Shown here: positions 1 to 8,500 of the stretch, piece after piece
Numbering within the stretch: the first letter of the stretch is position 1
Layout of the letters: every line of letters begins with the position of its first letter
Assembly: GCF_007829815.1 (NCBI RefSeq)
Contig: NZ_VIWT01000002.1
Location: 124,001-188,000 of the forward strand
Source of the DNA: Kitasatospora viridis
Lineage (GTDB): Bacteria > Actinomycetota > Actinomycetes > Streptomycetales > Streptomycetaceae
DNA: 64,000 nt
Direction of reading: 5' to 3'
Notes under the pieces: generated by a model
What the model was told of the DNA's origin: nothing
The model's input: the letters and a program-made list of their open reading frames with translations, nothing else
The model's database searches: none
Made by a program: the position numbers and the translations under genes

Positions 1-2
1 TG

Positions 3-122
3 CTGGAGCACGCCACCGCGCCGCCGCCCGTCCTGGTGGTGGTGGACGGCCGCTTGGTCGGCCTGGTCACCGGCGCCGAGATCGTCCGGCTGCTGCGCGG
101 GGGCGCACGCCCCGTCAGCTAG
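3..122 (+). CDS. CBS-domain protein, C-terminal end only (partial)
   Basis: An open frame enters from the left edge and stops at TAG 120-122, giving the last 39 residues of a protein. The residues VLVVVDGRLVGLVTGAEIVR look like the final strand-helix of a CBS domain (hydrophobic strand, DG turn, GLVT, then a helix). CBS pairs bind adenosine nucleotides and often sit at the C-terminus of channels or proteases; the catalytic part is outside the window. Its stop codon overlaps the stop of the converging regulator by two bases. Confidence 0.6.
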   Translation: MEHATAPPPVLVVVDGRLVGLVTGAEIVRLLRGGARPVS

Positions 123-733
123 TGCGGTGGTGACGCCGTCTGATCGGCCGTCGGGTTCTCGGAGACGGCCACCAGCAGCACCCGGGTGCCGGGCCGGGTG
201 CTGCGCCAGCGGTGGCGGACGCCGCCGGCCAGGTAGAGCGTGTCGCCCCGGTGGAGCTGGTGGACCCGGCCCTCGGCCACCACCTCGGCCGCGCCGTCGG
301 CCACGTACATCAGCTCGTCGCCCGGGTGCAGGAACTCCCGGTCGTCCTGCTGCTCGCCGGTGAACTCCAGTGCGTGCAGCCGGCGTTGGCCGCGGACCAG
401 GGGGCGGACCCCGGCGTCGGGGGACAGCCCCGTGTCGTCCCGGGCGAACACCACGTCGACCGGGCGGGCGGTGGCGTCGGCGGCGCCCAGCAGTTCGACG
501 GCGGTGGTGCCCAGGCCGTCGGCGATGCGCTGGAGCGAGCGCATGCTGGGCCGGGCCCGGTCGTTCTCGATCTGGCTGAGGAAGGGCACGGACAGGCCGG
601 TGCGCCGGGCCACCTCCGCCAGGGTCAGGTCGAGGGTGCGGCGCCGGCGGCGGACCGCGCCGCCGAGCCGGGGGACCGCGTCCCCGCCGTCCCCGCCGGC
701 CTTGGTGCCCGTGTCCGTGCCCGTCTCGCCCAT
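119..733 (-). CDS. XRE-family regulator with C-terminal cupin domain
   Basis: A 204-residue protein. Residues about 25-80 form an XRE helix-turn-helix (LTLAEVARRTGLSVPFLSQIE, with the recognition helix around SVPFLSQIENDRARPS). Residues about 130-195 form a small cupin (HPGDELMYV ... GDTLYLAGGVRHRW). This architecture is typical of metabolite-responsive repressors that control a neighbouring catabolic or transport gene. I chose ATG 733 because GGAGGG lies just upstream, while the longer open frame back to 787 has no ribosome site. It is divergent from the arylsulfotransferase-like gene and the NCS2 permease; the CATCAAA/TTTGATG palindrome at 840-858 is a likely operator. Ligand unknown, perhaps a purine or aromatic compound given the neighbours. 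Confidence 0.85.
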   Translation of the reverse strand: MGETGTDTGTKAGGDGGDAVPRLGGAVRRRRRTLDLTLAEVARRTGLSVPFLSQIENDRARPSMRSLQRIADGLGTTAVELLGAADATARPVDVVFARDDTGLSPDAGVRPLVRGQRRLHALEFTGEQQDDREFLHPGDELMYVADGAAEVVAEGRVHQLHRGDTLYLAGGVRHRWRSTRPGTRVLLVAVSENPTADQTASPPH

Positions 734-839
734 GATCACTGCTCCCTCCTGCGGCCACCCTACGCACTCGCCGGGCACGTTTCGCACGGCTGCAACAAGG
801 CCGACACATGACGCCCTTACGGTCGAAGCACTTTGGCGT

Positions 840-858
840 CATCAAAAAAAGTTTGATG
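840..858. promoter_or_regulatory. Palindrome in the divergent regulator/sulfotransferase intergenic region
   Basis: CATCAAA (840-846) and TTTGATG (852-858) are perfect inverted arms around a 5-base A-rich centre. The site is the only AT-rich patch between the divergent starts at 733 and 881 and lies 22 bases before the ATG of the plus-strand gene. That position suits an operator of the XRE-cupin regulator. Inference only. Confidence 0.45.
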
Positions 859-880
859 CGCACCCATGAACGGAGTGCCC

Positions 881-2017
881 ATGTCCCGCGTGTCCCGCGT
901 CGACCAGAACCAGCGCCGCCGTCGCGGCACCGGGCTGATCGCCCTCGACCCGGCCGCCGCCTTCCCCGGCTTCACGCTGTTCGCCCCGCTCACCGCCGGC
1001 GGCGAGGTGCACCTGGTGGACCTGCACGGCGTGAGCGCGCACCGCTGGCAGCTGCCCTACCGGCCGGGGCGGCACGCCCGGCTGGTGACCGACCAGGGCG
1101 TGCTGGCCTACAACGGCGTACTGCCCGGCGAGGAGGCGCTCTTCCCGATGTGGCACAAGTACCGGGGCGGCGTGATGCTCCGGGCCGCCCCCGACGGCAC
1201 CGTGCTGTGGGAGCACCGGGACCCGCGCCAGCACCACGACGCCCACCACCTCGACGACGGCGGCGTCCTCTACACCGGGATCGAACCCCTGCGCGGCGCG
1301 GCGGCGAGCGCCGTCCTCGGCGGCGTCCCCGGCTCCGAGGCCGACGGGACGACGGTGTGGGCCGACACCATCACCGAGGTCGGACCGGACGGATCGCCGC
1401 GCTGGACCTGGCGGGCCGCCGACCACCTCGACCGCGCCGACTACCCGCTGCACCCCGACTACGCGCGCGAGCACTGGCCGCTGATCAACAGCGTGACCCC
1501 GCTCGCCGACGGCAACGTGCTGGCCAGCCTGCGCAGCGTCTCCGCCGTCGTGGTGATCAGCCGGGCCACCGGCGAGGTGCTCTGGCGCACCGAGCCCGGC
1601 ACCGTCTCCCAGCAGCACCACCCCACCGAACTGGCCGACGGGCGGCTGCTGGTCTTCGACAACGGCGTGTTCCGGCCCGGCCACGACGTGCCGTACTCGC
1701 GCGTCATCGAGATCGAGCGGCCCGGCGGCGAGGTGGTCTGGGAGTACCAGGACCCGGCCCGCGAGTCGTTCTTCGCACCGTTCATGGGCTCGGCCCAGCG
1801 GCTGCCCAACGGCAACACCCTGGTGACCGACTCCCCGGCCGGCCGGCTCTTCGAGGTGACGGCGGACGGCTACCTCTGCTGGGAGTACGTGGTGCCGTAC
1901 TTCGGCGCCTACACCGAGCGCGAGGTCCGCACCCTCTTCCCGGCCGAACCCAACGCCCTCTTCCGCGCCTACCGCTACGCCCCCGAGGAGATCCCGTGGC
2001 TGGAGGCCCGCCCGTGA
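881..2017 (+). CDS. Arylsulfotransferase (ASST)-like beta-propeller protein
   Basis: A 378-residue protein made of repeated short beta segments with the propeller-type phrases characteristic of the arylsulfotransferase family: GTVLWEHRD, HHDAHHLDDGGVLYT, TGEVLWRTEPG, LPNGNTLVTDS, GRLFEVTADGYLCWEY. Such proteins transfer sulfate between phenolic esters or are uncharacterised relatives; no signal peptide is visible, so it is probably cytoplasmic. I start at ATG 881, where GGAG sits 5 bases upstream; an in-frame ATG at 866 has no ribosome site. The stop codon overlaps the permease GTG start (GTGA), so the two are translationally coupled. Family membership fairly sure; substrate unknown. Confidence 0.75.
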   Translation: MSRVSRVDQNQRRRRGTGLIALDPAAAFPGFTLFAPLTAGGEVHLVDLHGVSAHRWQLPYRPGRHARLVTDQGVLAYNGVLPGEEALFPMWHKYRGGVMLRAAPDGTVLWEHRDPRQHHDAHHLDDGGVLYTGIEPLRGAAASAVLGGVPGSEADGTTVWADTITEVGPDGSPRWTWRAADHLDRADYPLHPDYAREHWPLINSVTPLADGNVLASLRSVSAVVVISRATGEVLWRTEPGTVSQQHHPTELADGRLLVFDNGVFRPGHDVPYSRVIEIERPGGEVVWEYQDPARESFFAPFMGSAQRLPNGNTLVTDSPAGRLFEVTADGYLCWEYVVPYFGAYTEREVRTLFPAEPNALFRAYRYAPEEIPWLEARP

Positions 2018-3333
2018 CCACCGCCGCCCACGGGGTCGACGCCGCCGAGCGCCCGCCGCTGCGCGCACTGCTGCCGCTCGCCCTGCAACACGTGCTCGCC
2101 ATGGCGGCGACCCCGGTCTCCACCGCCTTCCTGATGGCGGCCTCGCTGCACCTGAGACCCGGTCAGACCGCCGCCCTGCTGGGCGCGCTGCTGGTGCTGT
2201 CCGGGGTCGGCTCGGTGCTCCAGTCGCTCGGCGTCTGGGGCTTCGGCGCCCGGCTGCCGTTCGTGATGCTGCCGGGCGGGGCCGCCACCGCGCTCTACCT
2301 GCAGATCGCCCACGACCGCGGCCCCGCCGTCGCCTCCGGCTCGGTGCTGCTGGCCGCGCTGCTGCTGCTCGCCGTCGCGCCGCTGTACGGCCGGGTGGTC
2401 GGCCTGTTCCCGCCGCTGGTCATGGGGGTGACGGTGCTGCTGGTGGGGATCTCCATGGTCCGGGTCACCACCCAGCTGCTCGCGGGCCCCAGCGGCAGCG
2501 CCGCGCCGAAGGCGCTGGCGACGGCCGGGCTCACCGTGGCGGTCACCATCGCCGCGCACCTGCTGCTGCGGGGCGCCTGGCGGCAGTCCGCGGTGCTGGT
2601 CGGGCTGGCCGGCGGCACCGTCCTCGCCGTCGCCACCGGACTCGGGAGGCTGGCGCCCGCCACCGGGACCGGTGTCTCCCTGCCGCACCTGCTGCCCTAC
2701 GGCACACCGCAGTTCGACCTGCCGGCCGCGCTCCCGCTGCTGCTGTTCAGCCTCGCCTCGCTGGCCGAGGCCACCGGTCAGACCGTGCTCAACAGCGAGC
2801 CGCCCGACCCCGCCCGGGACGTGCCGCGGGTCGCCCGGGCCGACGCGCTGGTGTCGCTGCTCGGCGGGGTCCTCGGCACCCCGCCGATGGTGACCAGCTC
2901 GGAGAACATCGGGATCAACCGGCTCACCGGCGTGCGCAGCCGCTTCGTGACCGCCACCGCGGGCGGCCTGCTGATCGTGGCCGGCCTGCTCTCGCCGCTG
3001 TCCCGCCTGGTGGCGGGGCTGCCCGCGGCCGTCGTCGCCGGATCGGCGCTGGCGGTCTACGCGGTGATCACGGTCATGGGCGTGGAACTGCTCGGCCGGG
3101 CACGGGCGGGCGACTCCCCGGACGCCCTGGTCATCGGCCTCGCACTGACCGTGGGACTGCTGCCGGTGGTGGCCCCCGCGCTGTACGCCGGACTCCCGAG
3201 CGCCGCCCGGACGGTGCTCGGCAACGGGGTGGTCACCGGCACGGTCGCCGCGGTCCTGCTGCACGCGCTGTTCGCGGCGCTGCGACCGTCCCGGGCGCGG
3301 GGTCAGGAGGCCTCGGCGGCGGGGGTGAGCTGA
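2014..3333 (+). CDS. NCS2-family nucleobase permease (xanthine/uracil type)
   Basis: A 439-residue, very hydrophobic protein with 12-14 predicted membrane segments. Family signs are LQHVLAMAATPV near the start, FSLASLAEATGQTVLN (the conserved acidic helix), and GVLGTPPMVTSSENIGINRLTGVRSR, matching the NCS2 segment usually read as SENIG-x-x-x-TGVxSR. NCS2 carriers are proton symporters for xanthine, uric acid or uracil. It starts at GTG 2014 overlapping the upstream stop, so it is co-expressed with the ASST-like gene and probably controlled by the XRE-cupin regulator. The 3' end overlaps the end of the opposing EamA gene by 31 bases. Exact nucleobase not predictable. Confidence 0.88.
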   Translation: MTTAAHGVDAAERPPLRALLPLALQHVLAMAATPVSTAFLMAASLHLRPGQTAALLGALLVLSGVGSVLQSLGVWGFGARLPFVMLPGGAATALYLQIAHDRGPAVASGSVLLAALLLLAVAPLYGRVVGLFPPLVMGVTVLLVGISMVRVTTQLLAGPSGSAAPKALATAGLTVAVTIAAHLLLRGAWRQSAVLVGLAGGTVLAVATGLGRLAPATGTGVSLPHLLPYGTPQFDLPAALPLLLFSLASLAEATGQTVLNSEPPDPARDVPRVARADALVSLLGGVLGTPPMVTSSENIGINRLTGVRSRFVTATAGGLLIVAGLLSPLSRLVAGLPAAVVAGSALAVYAVITVMGVELLGRARAGDSPDALVIGLALTVGLLPVVAPALYAGLPSAARTVLGNGVVTGTVAAVLLHALFAALRPSRARGQEASAAGVS

Positions 3334-4259
3334 CGGTCCGTCGCCTGGGCCCGGGGCTCGGGCCGCCCGGAGGAGCGGGCCGCGAGCGCCGAGGCGCAGG
3401 CGACCGCCGCGATGCCGATCCACTGGGCGGCGGCCAGCCGCTGGCCGAGGAAGAGCAGGCCGATCAGCGCGCCCACGGCCGGCTCCAGGCTGGTCAGCAG
3501 GCCGAAGACGCGCGGTGACAGGCGGCGGATCGCCTCGAACTGGAGCGAGTAGGGCAGCACGCTGGACAGCACCGCCACCGCCAGGCCGAGCGCCAGCACC
3601 CCGGGCCGCAGCAGCGCGGCACCGCCCGAGGCGACCCCGAACGGCAGGCTGAGCAGCGCGCCCCAGCCGACGGCGAGGGCCAGCCCGCCGCCGCCCGCGA
3701 CCCGCCGGGCCAGTCGGCCGGCGAGCAGGATGTACCCGGCCCAGCAGGCGCCCGCCACGGCGGCGAGGGCGACGCCGACCGGGTCCAGGGCCAGGCCGCC
3801 CGCGCCGAGCAGCACCACGCCGGCCAGCGCGAGCAGCGCCCGGGCGAGGTCGGGTGCGCGCCGCGAGCCGGCCAGCGCGAGGGCGAACGGGCCGAGGAAC
3901 TCCACCGTGGTCGCCGCGCCGAGCGGGATCCGCACCACGGCGCCGTAGTAGGTGAGGTGATGGACCGTCAGCAGTGTGCCGGTCGCGATCACGGTGGCGA
4001 GGGTGCCCCGGTCCCACCGCCGCCCCGTGACGCGGTCGCGCCGCAGGCCGGGGCGCCAGAGCGCGCAGAGCACGGCGGCCGCGAAGCAGAGCCGCAGGGT
4101 CACCACGCCGGCGGTGCCGACGGCGGGGTAGAGCCCGGTGGTCAGCGCGGCGCCCGCCTGCAGGCCGCACATGCCGGCCAGCACCAGGCCGGCGGTGGCG
4201 GGGGAGCCGGGGGAGCCGGGCGAGTCGGGTGGGGTGGTTCGCGTGGTCATCTCGCTCAT
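3303..4259 (-). CDS. EamA/DMT-family transporter
   Basis: A 318-residue protein with about ten hydrophobic helices in two five-helix halves, each an EamA domain. The second half ends in the family phrase LTSLEPAVGALIGLLFLGQRL. EamA proteins export amino acids or other small metabolites across the cytoplasmic membrane. The tail after residue 295 is a short soluble end. ATG 4259 and a second ATG 9 bases inside are both possible. It runs tail-to-tail into the NCS2 permease with 31 bases of overlap and no terminator between them. Confidence 0.88.
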   Translation of the reverse strand: MSEMTTRTTPPDSPGSPGSPATAGLVLAGMCGLQAGAALTTGLYPAVGTAGVVTLRLCFAAAVLCALWRPGLRRDRVTGRRWDRGTLATVIATGTLLTVHHLTYYGAVVRIPLGAATTVEFLGPFALALAGSRRAPDLARALLALAGVVLLGAGGLALDPVGVALAAVAGACWAGYILLAGRLARRVAGGGGLALAVGWGALLSLPFGVASGGAALLRPGVLALGLAVAVLSSVLPYSLQFEAIRRLSPRVFGLLTSLEPAVGALIGLLFLGQRLAAAQWIGIAAVACASALAARSSGRPEPRAQATDRQLTPAAEAS

Positions 4260-4489
4260 CCGTGCGTGGGCCGTCGGTCTGCGTGGTGGCGGTCCCGCGC
4301 TGGAAAGGATCGTGCCGAACGGCGGGAAAGTCCGTCAAGGACGGGAATTCCACGAAATCCGCAGGTTTCGTGTCACGGGGCTTGGGTAATCGGACGGCCC
4401 GTCACTCGTGGCCGCCGCCTTCGGAATTCGTGGCCGGCGCCCGCTCGGCCCGGAAAACTCGTCCGGGCCGAGCGTACGAGGCTTCGGGG

Positions 4490-6844
4490 TCAGGCGAGGG
4501 TCCAGTGCTGGAGCGGCGATCCGGTGTCGGCCTGCTGGGTGATCAGGGCGCCGTTCGCCGTGGACGCGGTGGTGAGCAGCAGGCCGCTGTTGACGGAGGC
4601 GATCGTGCAACTCCCGTCCGGCAGCCGGGTCACCCGCCAGTGCTGGTTGGAGCCGCCGGTGCAGGTCCACTGGATCACGGACGCCCCGGCGGCGGTGGAC
4701 CCGCCGTCGACGTCGGCGCAGAGGCCGGAGACGGCGTTGGTCAGCGTGTAGCCGCCGTCGTCCTGCGGGGTGAGGCGCCACTGCTGGTTGGGGCCGCCGT
4801 GCAGGCCCCAACTGATCAGCTGGGTACCGGCGGTGGTCGAGCTCGCCGGGTCGTCGAGGGCCTGGGTGCCGGCGCTCAGGGTGTGGGTGCCGGCTGGCCA
4901 GGCGTCGTCGAAGGCCTCGAACTCGTAGAGCGAGTAGCCCCATTGGGTGCCACGGGCGGTGCCGTAGAGGCGGAGGTAGCGGCCGGTGCCGGTGAAGCCG
5001 GTCAGCGTCTCGGTGCCGCCCGTGCCGCCGGTGCGGGTGTAGACGGTGGTCCAGGTGGTGCCGTCGTCGGAGAGCTGGATCTGGTAGTCCTTGCCGTACG
5101 CCGCCTCCCAGGCCAGCACCACCCGGTTGACGGTGTGTTCGCCGCCCAGGTCCACCTGGAGCCAGGTCGGGTCGGTGTACTGGCTCGACCAGCGGGTGCC
5201 CAGGTCCCCGTCGGTCGCGTTGGCGGCCGGGAAGTCGGCGGTCTCGACGCTGGACGCGGTGGTCGGCCGCCCCTGTGCCAGGTCGCCCGGGATGACCGGC
5301 GCCGGGTAGAGCGGGTTGCGCCCGATCGCGTCCATGATCGGCACGAAGGCCGCGTAACTCGCCACCGGCTTGGGGGAGTTCCATGTCGCCTGGGCCAGGT
5401 CCCGAAGCGGGTAGCGCAGGTTCGCCGCCGTCTGGTCCACCGTCTCGGCCGTCGGGTTGTCGCACCACACGTGCAGCAGCGAACCGAGGTTGCGGGTGGG
5501 GTCGTTGATGGTGGCGGAGCCCTGGAAGAGGTCCGGGTTCCAGGACTGGTACATCCAGGTGGTGTCGGGCTTGGCGCCGCCGTAGACGTAGTAGGTCGGC
5601 GTCCAGGACTCGTTGGCGACGGTGTGCCCGGCGTCGATCAACTGCTGCGGGGTCAGACCGTAGTCGTACCAGTACTCGACCACGATGTCCGGATTCGGCG
5701 CGATCGTCCCGTCCCCGGCCTTGATCCCGTCGTTCCACATCCGCGCGGTCTTCCCGCCGGCCCGGACGATCGCGTCCGCCCAGTTGACGAACCCGTAGAA
5801 GGCGTCCTTGGCCGTCGCGCCGGCCCCGTAGGTGGCGCGGGCGTAGCTCAACAGCTGCGGGTAGGAGGCGTAGTCGGTGACGTACTCGTCGGCGCCGATG
5901 TGCCAGTACTTGGAGGAGGTGAACAGCGGCTCGTACTCGGTGATCAGATCGCTCATCAGCGCGCGGGCGCCGGGTATGGTCACGTCGATGTAGCTGCTGC
6001 TCGGATTGCCGGAGCTGTCCTTGAGCCGGTAGTCCTTCCCGATGGCCAGCTCGCCGGACAGGATCGCGTCCATGTGCCCCGGCATGTCGATCTCCGGCAC
6101 CACCGCGACGTGGTACTGGTCGCCGAGCGCGATGATCGCGGCGATGTCGGCCTTCGAGTAGTGCTGGGCCGAGGTGATCTCCGGGTGGGTGCTGCTCTCC
6201 AGCCGGAACCCGTAGGTGTCCGACAGGTGCAGGTGCAGGTAGTTGAGCTTGAGGTACGACATCTCGCGGATCTGGTTCTCGACCCAGTCGACCGGGAAGA
6301 AGTTCCGCCCGGTGTCGATCATCAGCCCGCGCTCGGCCTTGTCCGGCGCGTCCGTCCCGGTGCCGGCGGCGATGGTGGAACTCTGGTGCAGCCACTGCAG
6401 GATGGTCCGGGTGCCCCAGAACTCCCCGTCGGTGGTGGACCCTTGGACGCTGATCGTGGACCCGACCACGACCCGGTACCCCTCGGCGGGCTGATCGCCG
6501 CCCAGGCCGAGCACGATGTCGCCGGCCGCTGGGGTGCTCCCGGCGGGCGCGACGGCAACGGGTCGGCCCTCCAGCGCGGTCAGGTCGGCGGCGAACGTGG
6601 CCGCGTCGCTTGCGAGTTGGGAACCGCTGGCGGGGTCGAGGACGATCCGGCTGGACGCGCCGAACACGAACGACCCGGCCGCTGGGGTCCAGGCGCTCAG
6701 GGCCGGCACGGTGGTCGGCGGGGTGGTGGGCGAGCCGACGGCCGCCGGCACTGCGGCGGCCGAGGCGGTGGCGGGGAGGAGGAAGGAGAGCGGAACCACT
6801 GCGGCGACGAGCGCGGCAGTGAGCGTGGCGGTGAGGGATCGCAT
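4490..6844 (-). CDS. Secreted GH20 beta-N-acetylhexosaminidase / lacto-N-biosidase-like, with F5/8C and ricin-B modules
   Basis: A 784-residue exported glycosidase. Residues 1-28 are a Sec signal peptide ending in ATASAAA. Residues about 45-160 are the GH20b domain. The catalytic barrel at about 170-500 contains RGLMIDTGRNFF, VPEIDMPGH and WHIGADEY; D319-E320 form the expected substrate-assisted catalytic pair. An F5/8 type C (CBM32-like) domain follows at about 510-640 (ATDGDLGTRWSS, WLQVDLG), then a ricin-B trefoil at about 645-784 with QQWRL, NQHWRV and LQHWTL repeats. The HIGADEY form resembles GH20 members annotated as lacto-N-biosidase; hexosaminidase is equally possible. Start at ATG 6844 gives the signal peptide; a long open frame upstream is not coding. 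Confidence 0.9.
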   Translation of the reverse strand: MRSLTATLTAALVAAVVPLSFLLPATASAAAVPAAVGSPTTPPTTVPALSAWTPAAGSFVFGASSRIVLDPASGSQLASDAATFAADLTALEGRPVAVAPAGSTPAAGDIVLGLGGDQPAEGYRVVVGSTISVQGSTTDGEFWGTRTILQWLHQSSTIAAGTGTDAPDKAERGLMIDTGRNFFPVDWVENQIREMSYLKLNYLHLHLSDTYGFRLESSTHPEITSAQHYSKADIAAIIALGDQYHVAVVPEIDMPGHMDAILSGELAIGKDYRLKDSSGNPSSSYIDVTIPGARALMSDLITEYEPLFTSSKYWHIGADEYVTDYASYPQLLSYARATYGAGATAKDAFYGFVNWADAIVRAGGKTARMWNDGIKAGDGTIAPNPDIVVEYWYDYGLTPQQLIDAGHTVANESWTPTYYVYGGAKPDTTWMYQSWNPDLFQGSATINDPTRNLGSLLHVWCDNPTAETVDQTAANLRYPLRDLAQATWNSPKPVASYAAFVPIMDAIGRNPLYPAPVIPGDLAQGRPTTASSVETADFPAANATDGDLGTRWSSQYTDPTWLQVDLGGEHTVNRVVLAWEAAYGKDYQIQLSDDGTTWTTVYTRTGGTGGTETLTGFTGTGRYLRLYGTARGTQWGYSLYEFEAFDDAWPAGTHTLSAGTQALDDPASSTTAGTQLISWGLHGGPNQQWRLTPQDDGGYTLTNAVSGLCADVDGGSTAAGASVIQWTCTGGSNQHWRVTRLPDGSCTIASVNSGLLLTTASTANGALITQQADTGSPLQHWTLA

Positions 6845-7378
6845 GGCCTGCCCGGGGTGAGGAAGACGGGGAGTGCGCAGGATTTGCTCGATCGGCGCGT
6901 GGTCTAGACCGTAAGTGCGCGTGATGGGCAGTATCAAGCATCCGGTCGGGCGGCGGCAAGACCGTGTCCCTGCTGCGCCTCGCCCGCCAACAGGCCGAGC
7001 CCGAGCGGTGGACCGCGTCCTCGGCGCCAACCGCGTGACAATGGCGGCGAACGGGGTGTCGGCGCCAGCGGCTGCGGTCACGGCGAGAGCGAACCTGGCA
7101 GAGTCACAGCGGTGTGGCTCGCGGGTAGGCACGAGCGGGTCGGCGACGATCCGATCGGCTGCTGACTTCGGCAGCCCGAACCGCAACTCCGGCTGTCGGA
7201 GAGCGAGATCGTTCCGTGCGAACCGGCGACCAGGGGTCAGCCGGTTCGGGGAGCGCACCCTACGCGACGCCGGCCGTTCCCGGTGCCCAACTCCGCATCG
7301 GGAACGGCCGGTCAGTGCGCCCCGCCGTGTGCGGGGTACCTTCCGGTACAGCGACGAACCGGGAAGGGAAGACCCATC
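6845..7378. other. 534-base intergenic region with a hairpin and a possible P-loop gene remnant
   Basis: No convincing gene. Bases about 6949-7020 on the plus strand translate as a P-loop-like stretch (GGGKTVSLLRLARQQAEPERW) that soon stops, which could be a scrap of an ATPase gene. A 13-bp inverted repeat lies at 7270-7311. The HAD gene promoter should be between that hairpin and 7379. Confidence 0.4.
7270..7311. terminator. 13-bp perfect inverted repeat upstream of the HAD gene
   Basis: CCGGCCGTTCCCG (7270-7282) pairs exactly with CGGGAACGGCCGG (7299-7311) across a 16-base loop. There is no T-run, as is usual in high-GC terminators. No intact gene ends just upstream on the plus strand, so it may insulate the HAD promoter or be left from a lost gene. 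Confidence 0.45.
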
Positions 7379-8041
7379 ATGGACCAATCGTCCGACCTGA
7401 ACACGCCCCCAGCCGCCTTGCGTGGCTTGATCCTTGACTTCGTCGGCGTCCTCACTGCGGGGGTTCTGGAGACTCACCGTCGCTGGTGCGTTTCCCAGGG
7501 ACTGCGCCCGGAGGCGTGGCGCCAGACGCTGAACGACAACCCCACCGGCCGGGCCCTGTACGCGGATCTGGAGGTCGGCCGCATCTCGCAGGCCGAGTGG
7601 AACGAGCGCACCGCGCCGCTGATGGGCCCGAACATCGACCCGGTGAACCTGATGGGGCAGGCGTGGGGCGACGTGTCGCCGGCACACGACGTGATCGCCG
7701 TCGCCCGAGCCGCGCGGGCGGCCGGTTACACGGTCGCGCTGCTCTCGAACAGCTTCGGCCTGGACCCCCACGACCCCTACGCGCACGCCGGGGTGTGGGA
7801 CTTGTTCGACGTGACGGTGATCTCCGAGCGCGAGGGCATCGCCAAGCCGAACCCGGAGATCTACCGGCGCGTCCTGGAACGAATGGGGCTGCCGGGCGAG
7901 GCATGCGTGTTCGTTGACGACCAGCCCAAGAACCTGGACCCGGCCGCAGCGCTCGGCATCACGACCGTGCTCGCCGACGACCCGACGCGAACCGCCGCGC
8001 AGCTCAGCGCCCTACTCGGGGTCGCCACGCTCGCCGCGTGA
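7379..8041 (+). CDS. HAD-superfamily hydrolase, subfamily IA-like
   Basis: A 220-residue HAD protein: motif I is LILDFVGVLT with nucleophile D20, motif II is VALLSNS, motif III is the Lys in EGIAKPNPEIY, and motif IV is CVFVDDQPKNLDPA. The usual second motif-I aspartate (DxD) is replaced by V22. That pattern occurs in the soluble-epoxide-hydrolase N-domain / YihX-like group, where the general acid differs, so substrate class is uncertain. ATG 7379 is preceded by GGGAAGGGAAG. It stands alone between two non-coding stretches. Confidence 0.85.
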   Translation: MDQSSDLNTPPAALRGLILDFVGVLTAGVLETHRRWCVSQGLRPEAWRQTLNDNPTGRALYADLEVGRISQAEWNERTAPLMGPNIDPVNLMGQAWGDVSPAHDVIAVARAARAAGYTVALLSNSFGLDPHDPYAHAGVWDLFDVTVISEREGIAKPNPEIYRRVLERMGLPGEACVFVDDQPKNLDPAAALGITTVLADDPTRTAAQLSALLGVATLAA

Positions 8042-8500
8042 CCCAACGTCACCCGCTCCCGCCCGGGGCGACTTGTTCGTCAGGGACTCCTCGAACAACC
8101 CGGACGCGGCCACTACCAGATACGGACTCAACGTCCTCCAAGTGACCAAGAGTGATGACCGGCTGAACACCGAAGCGCAACACACCGCGTGTCGAACCCA
8201 CCCCGACGGCAACGACGCCGCCGACCACCACCGACTGTCAGACCGCTGTGACGCCGCGTCCCCGGCACGGTCGCGGGAGCAACCCCGACGACCGGACCGC
8301 CCCACCCGCCGACGTCGCATCCCGCACGCGGGCCCGCTACGCCTCTTCGCCTGAAGGGTGCCGGCGCAGCCCCGGCCAGGCGCGGACCCGTCGGAGACGG
8401 AGCCGGAGTCGGCCCGCCAACTCGTTGAGATGCTTGCCACCAGCTGCCGTCTGGTGAGCGGCGTGCGGTAGGGTCCGCCGGACACGGAACGGGGGACGAC
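8042..8500. other. About 460 bases with no supported gene
   Basis: Reading both strands gives only arginine/proline-rich shadow frames. No RNA gene, clear hairpin or repeat was seen. The promoter of the membrane-protein gene at 8501 is presumably at the right end. Confidence 0.4.

Noticed and set aside
808..2013. Extended N-terminus joining the permease frame to upstream sequence
   Set aside because: The part before 2014 is an Arg/Pro-rich out-of-frame reading of the arylsulfotransferase-like gene; the permease starts at the GTG overlapping that gene's stop.
1975..4353. A 792-codon minus-strand frame over the permease and EamA genes
   Set aside because: Composition is Arg/Gly/Pro/Gln-rich and lacks family motifs; it is the shadow of two well-supported membrane protein genes.
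4229..6907. An 892-codon plus-strand frame opposite the GH20 gene
   Set aside because: Antisense shadow of the glycosidase with biased Val/Gly/Arg content and no recognisable domain.
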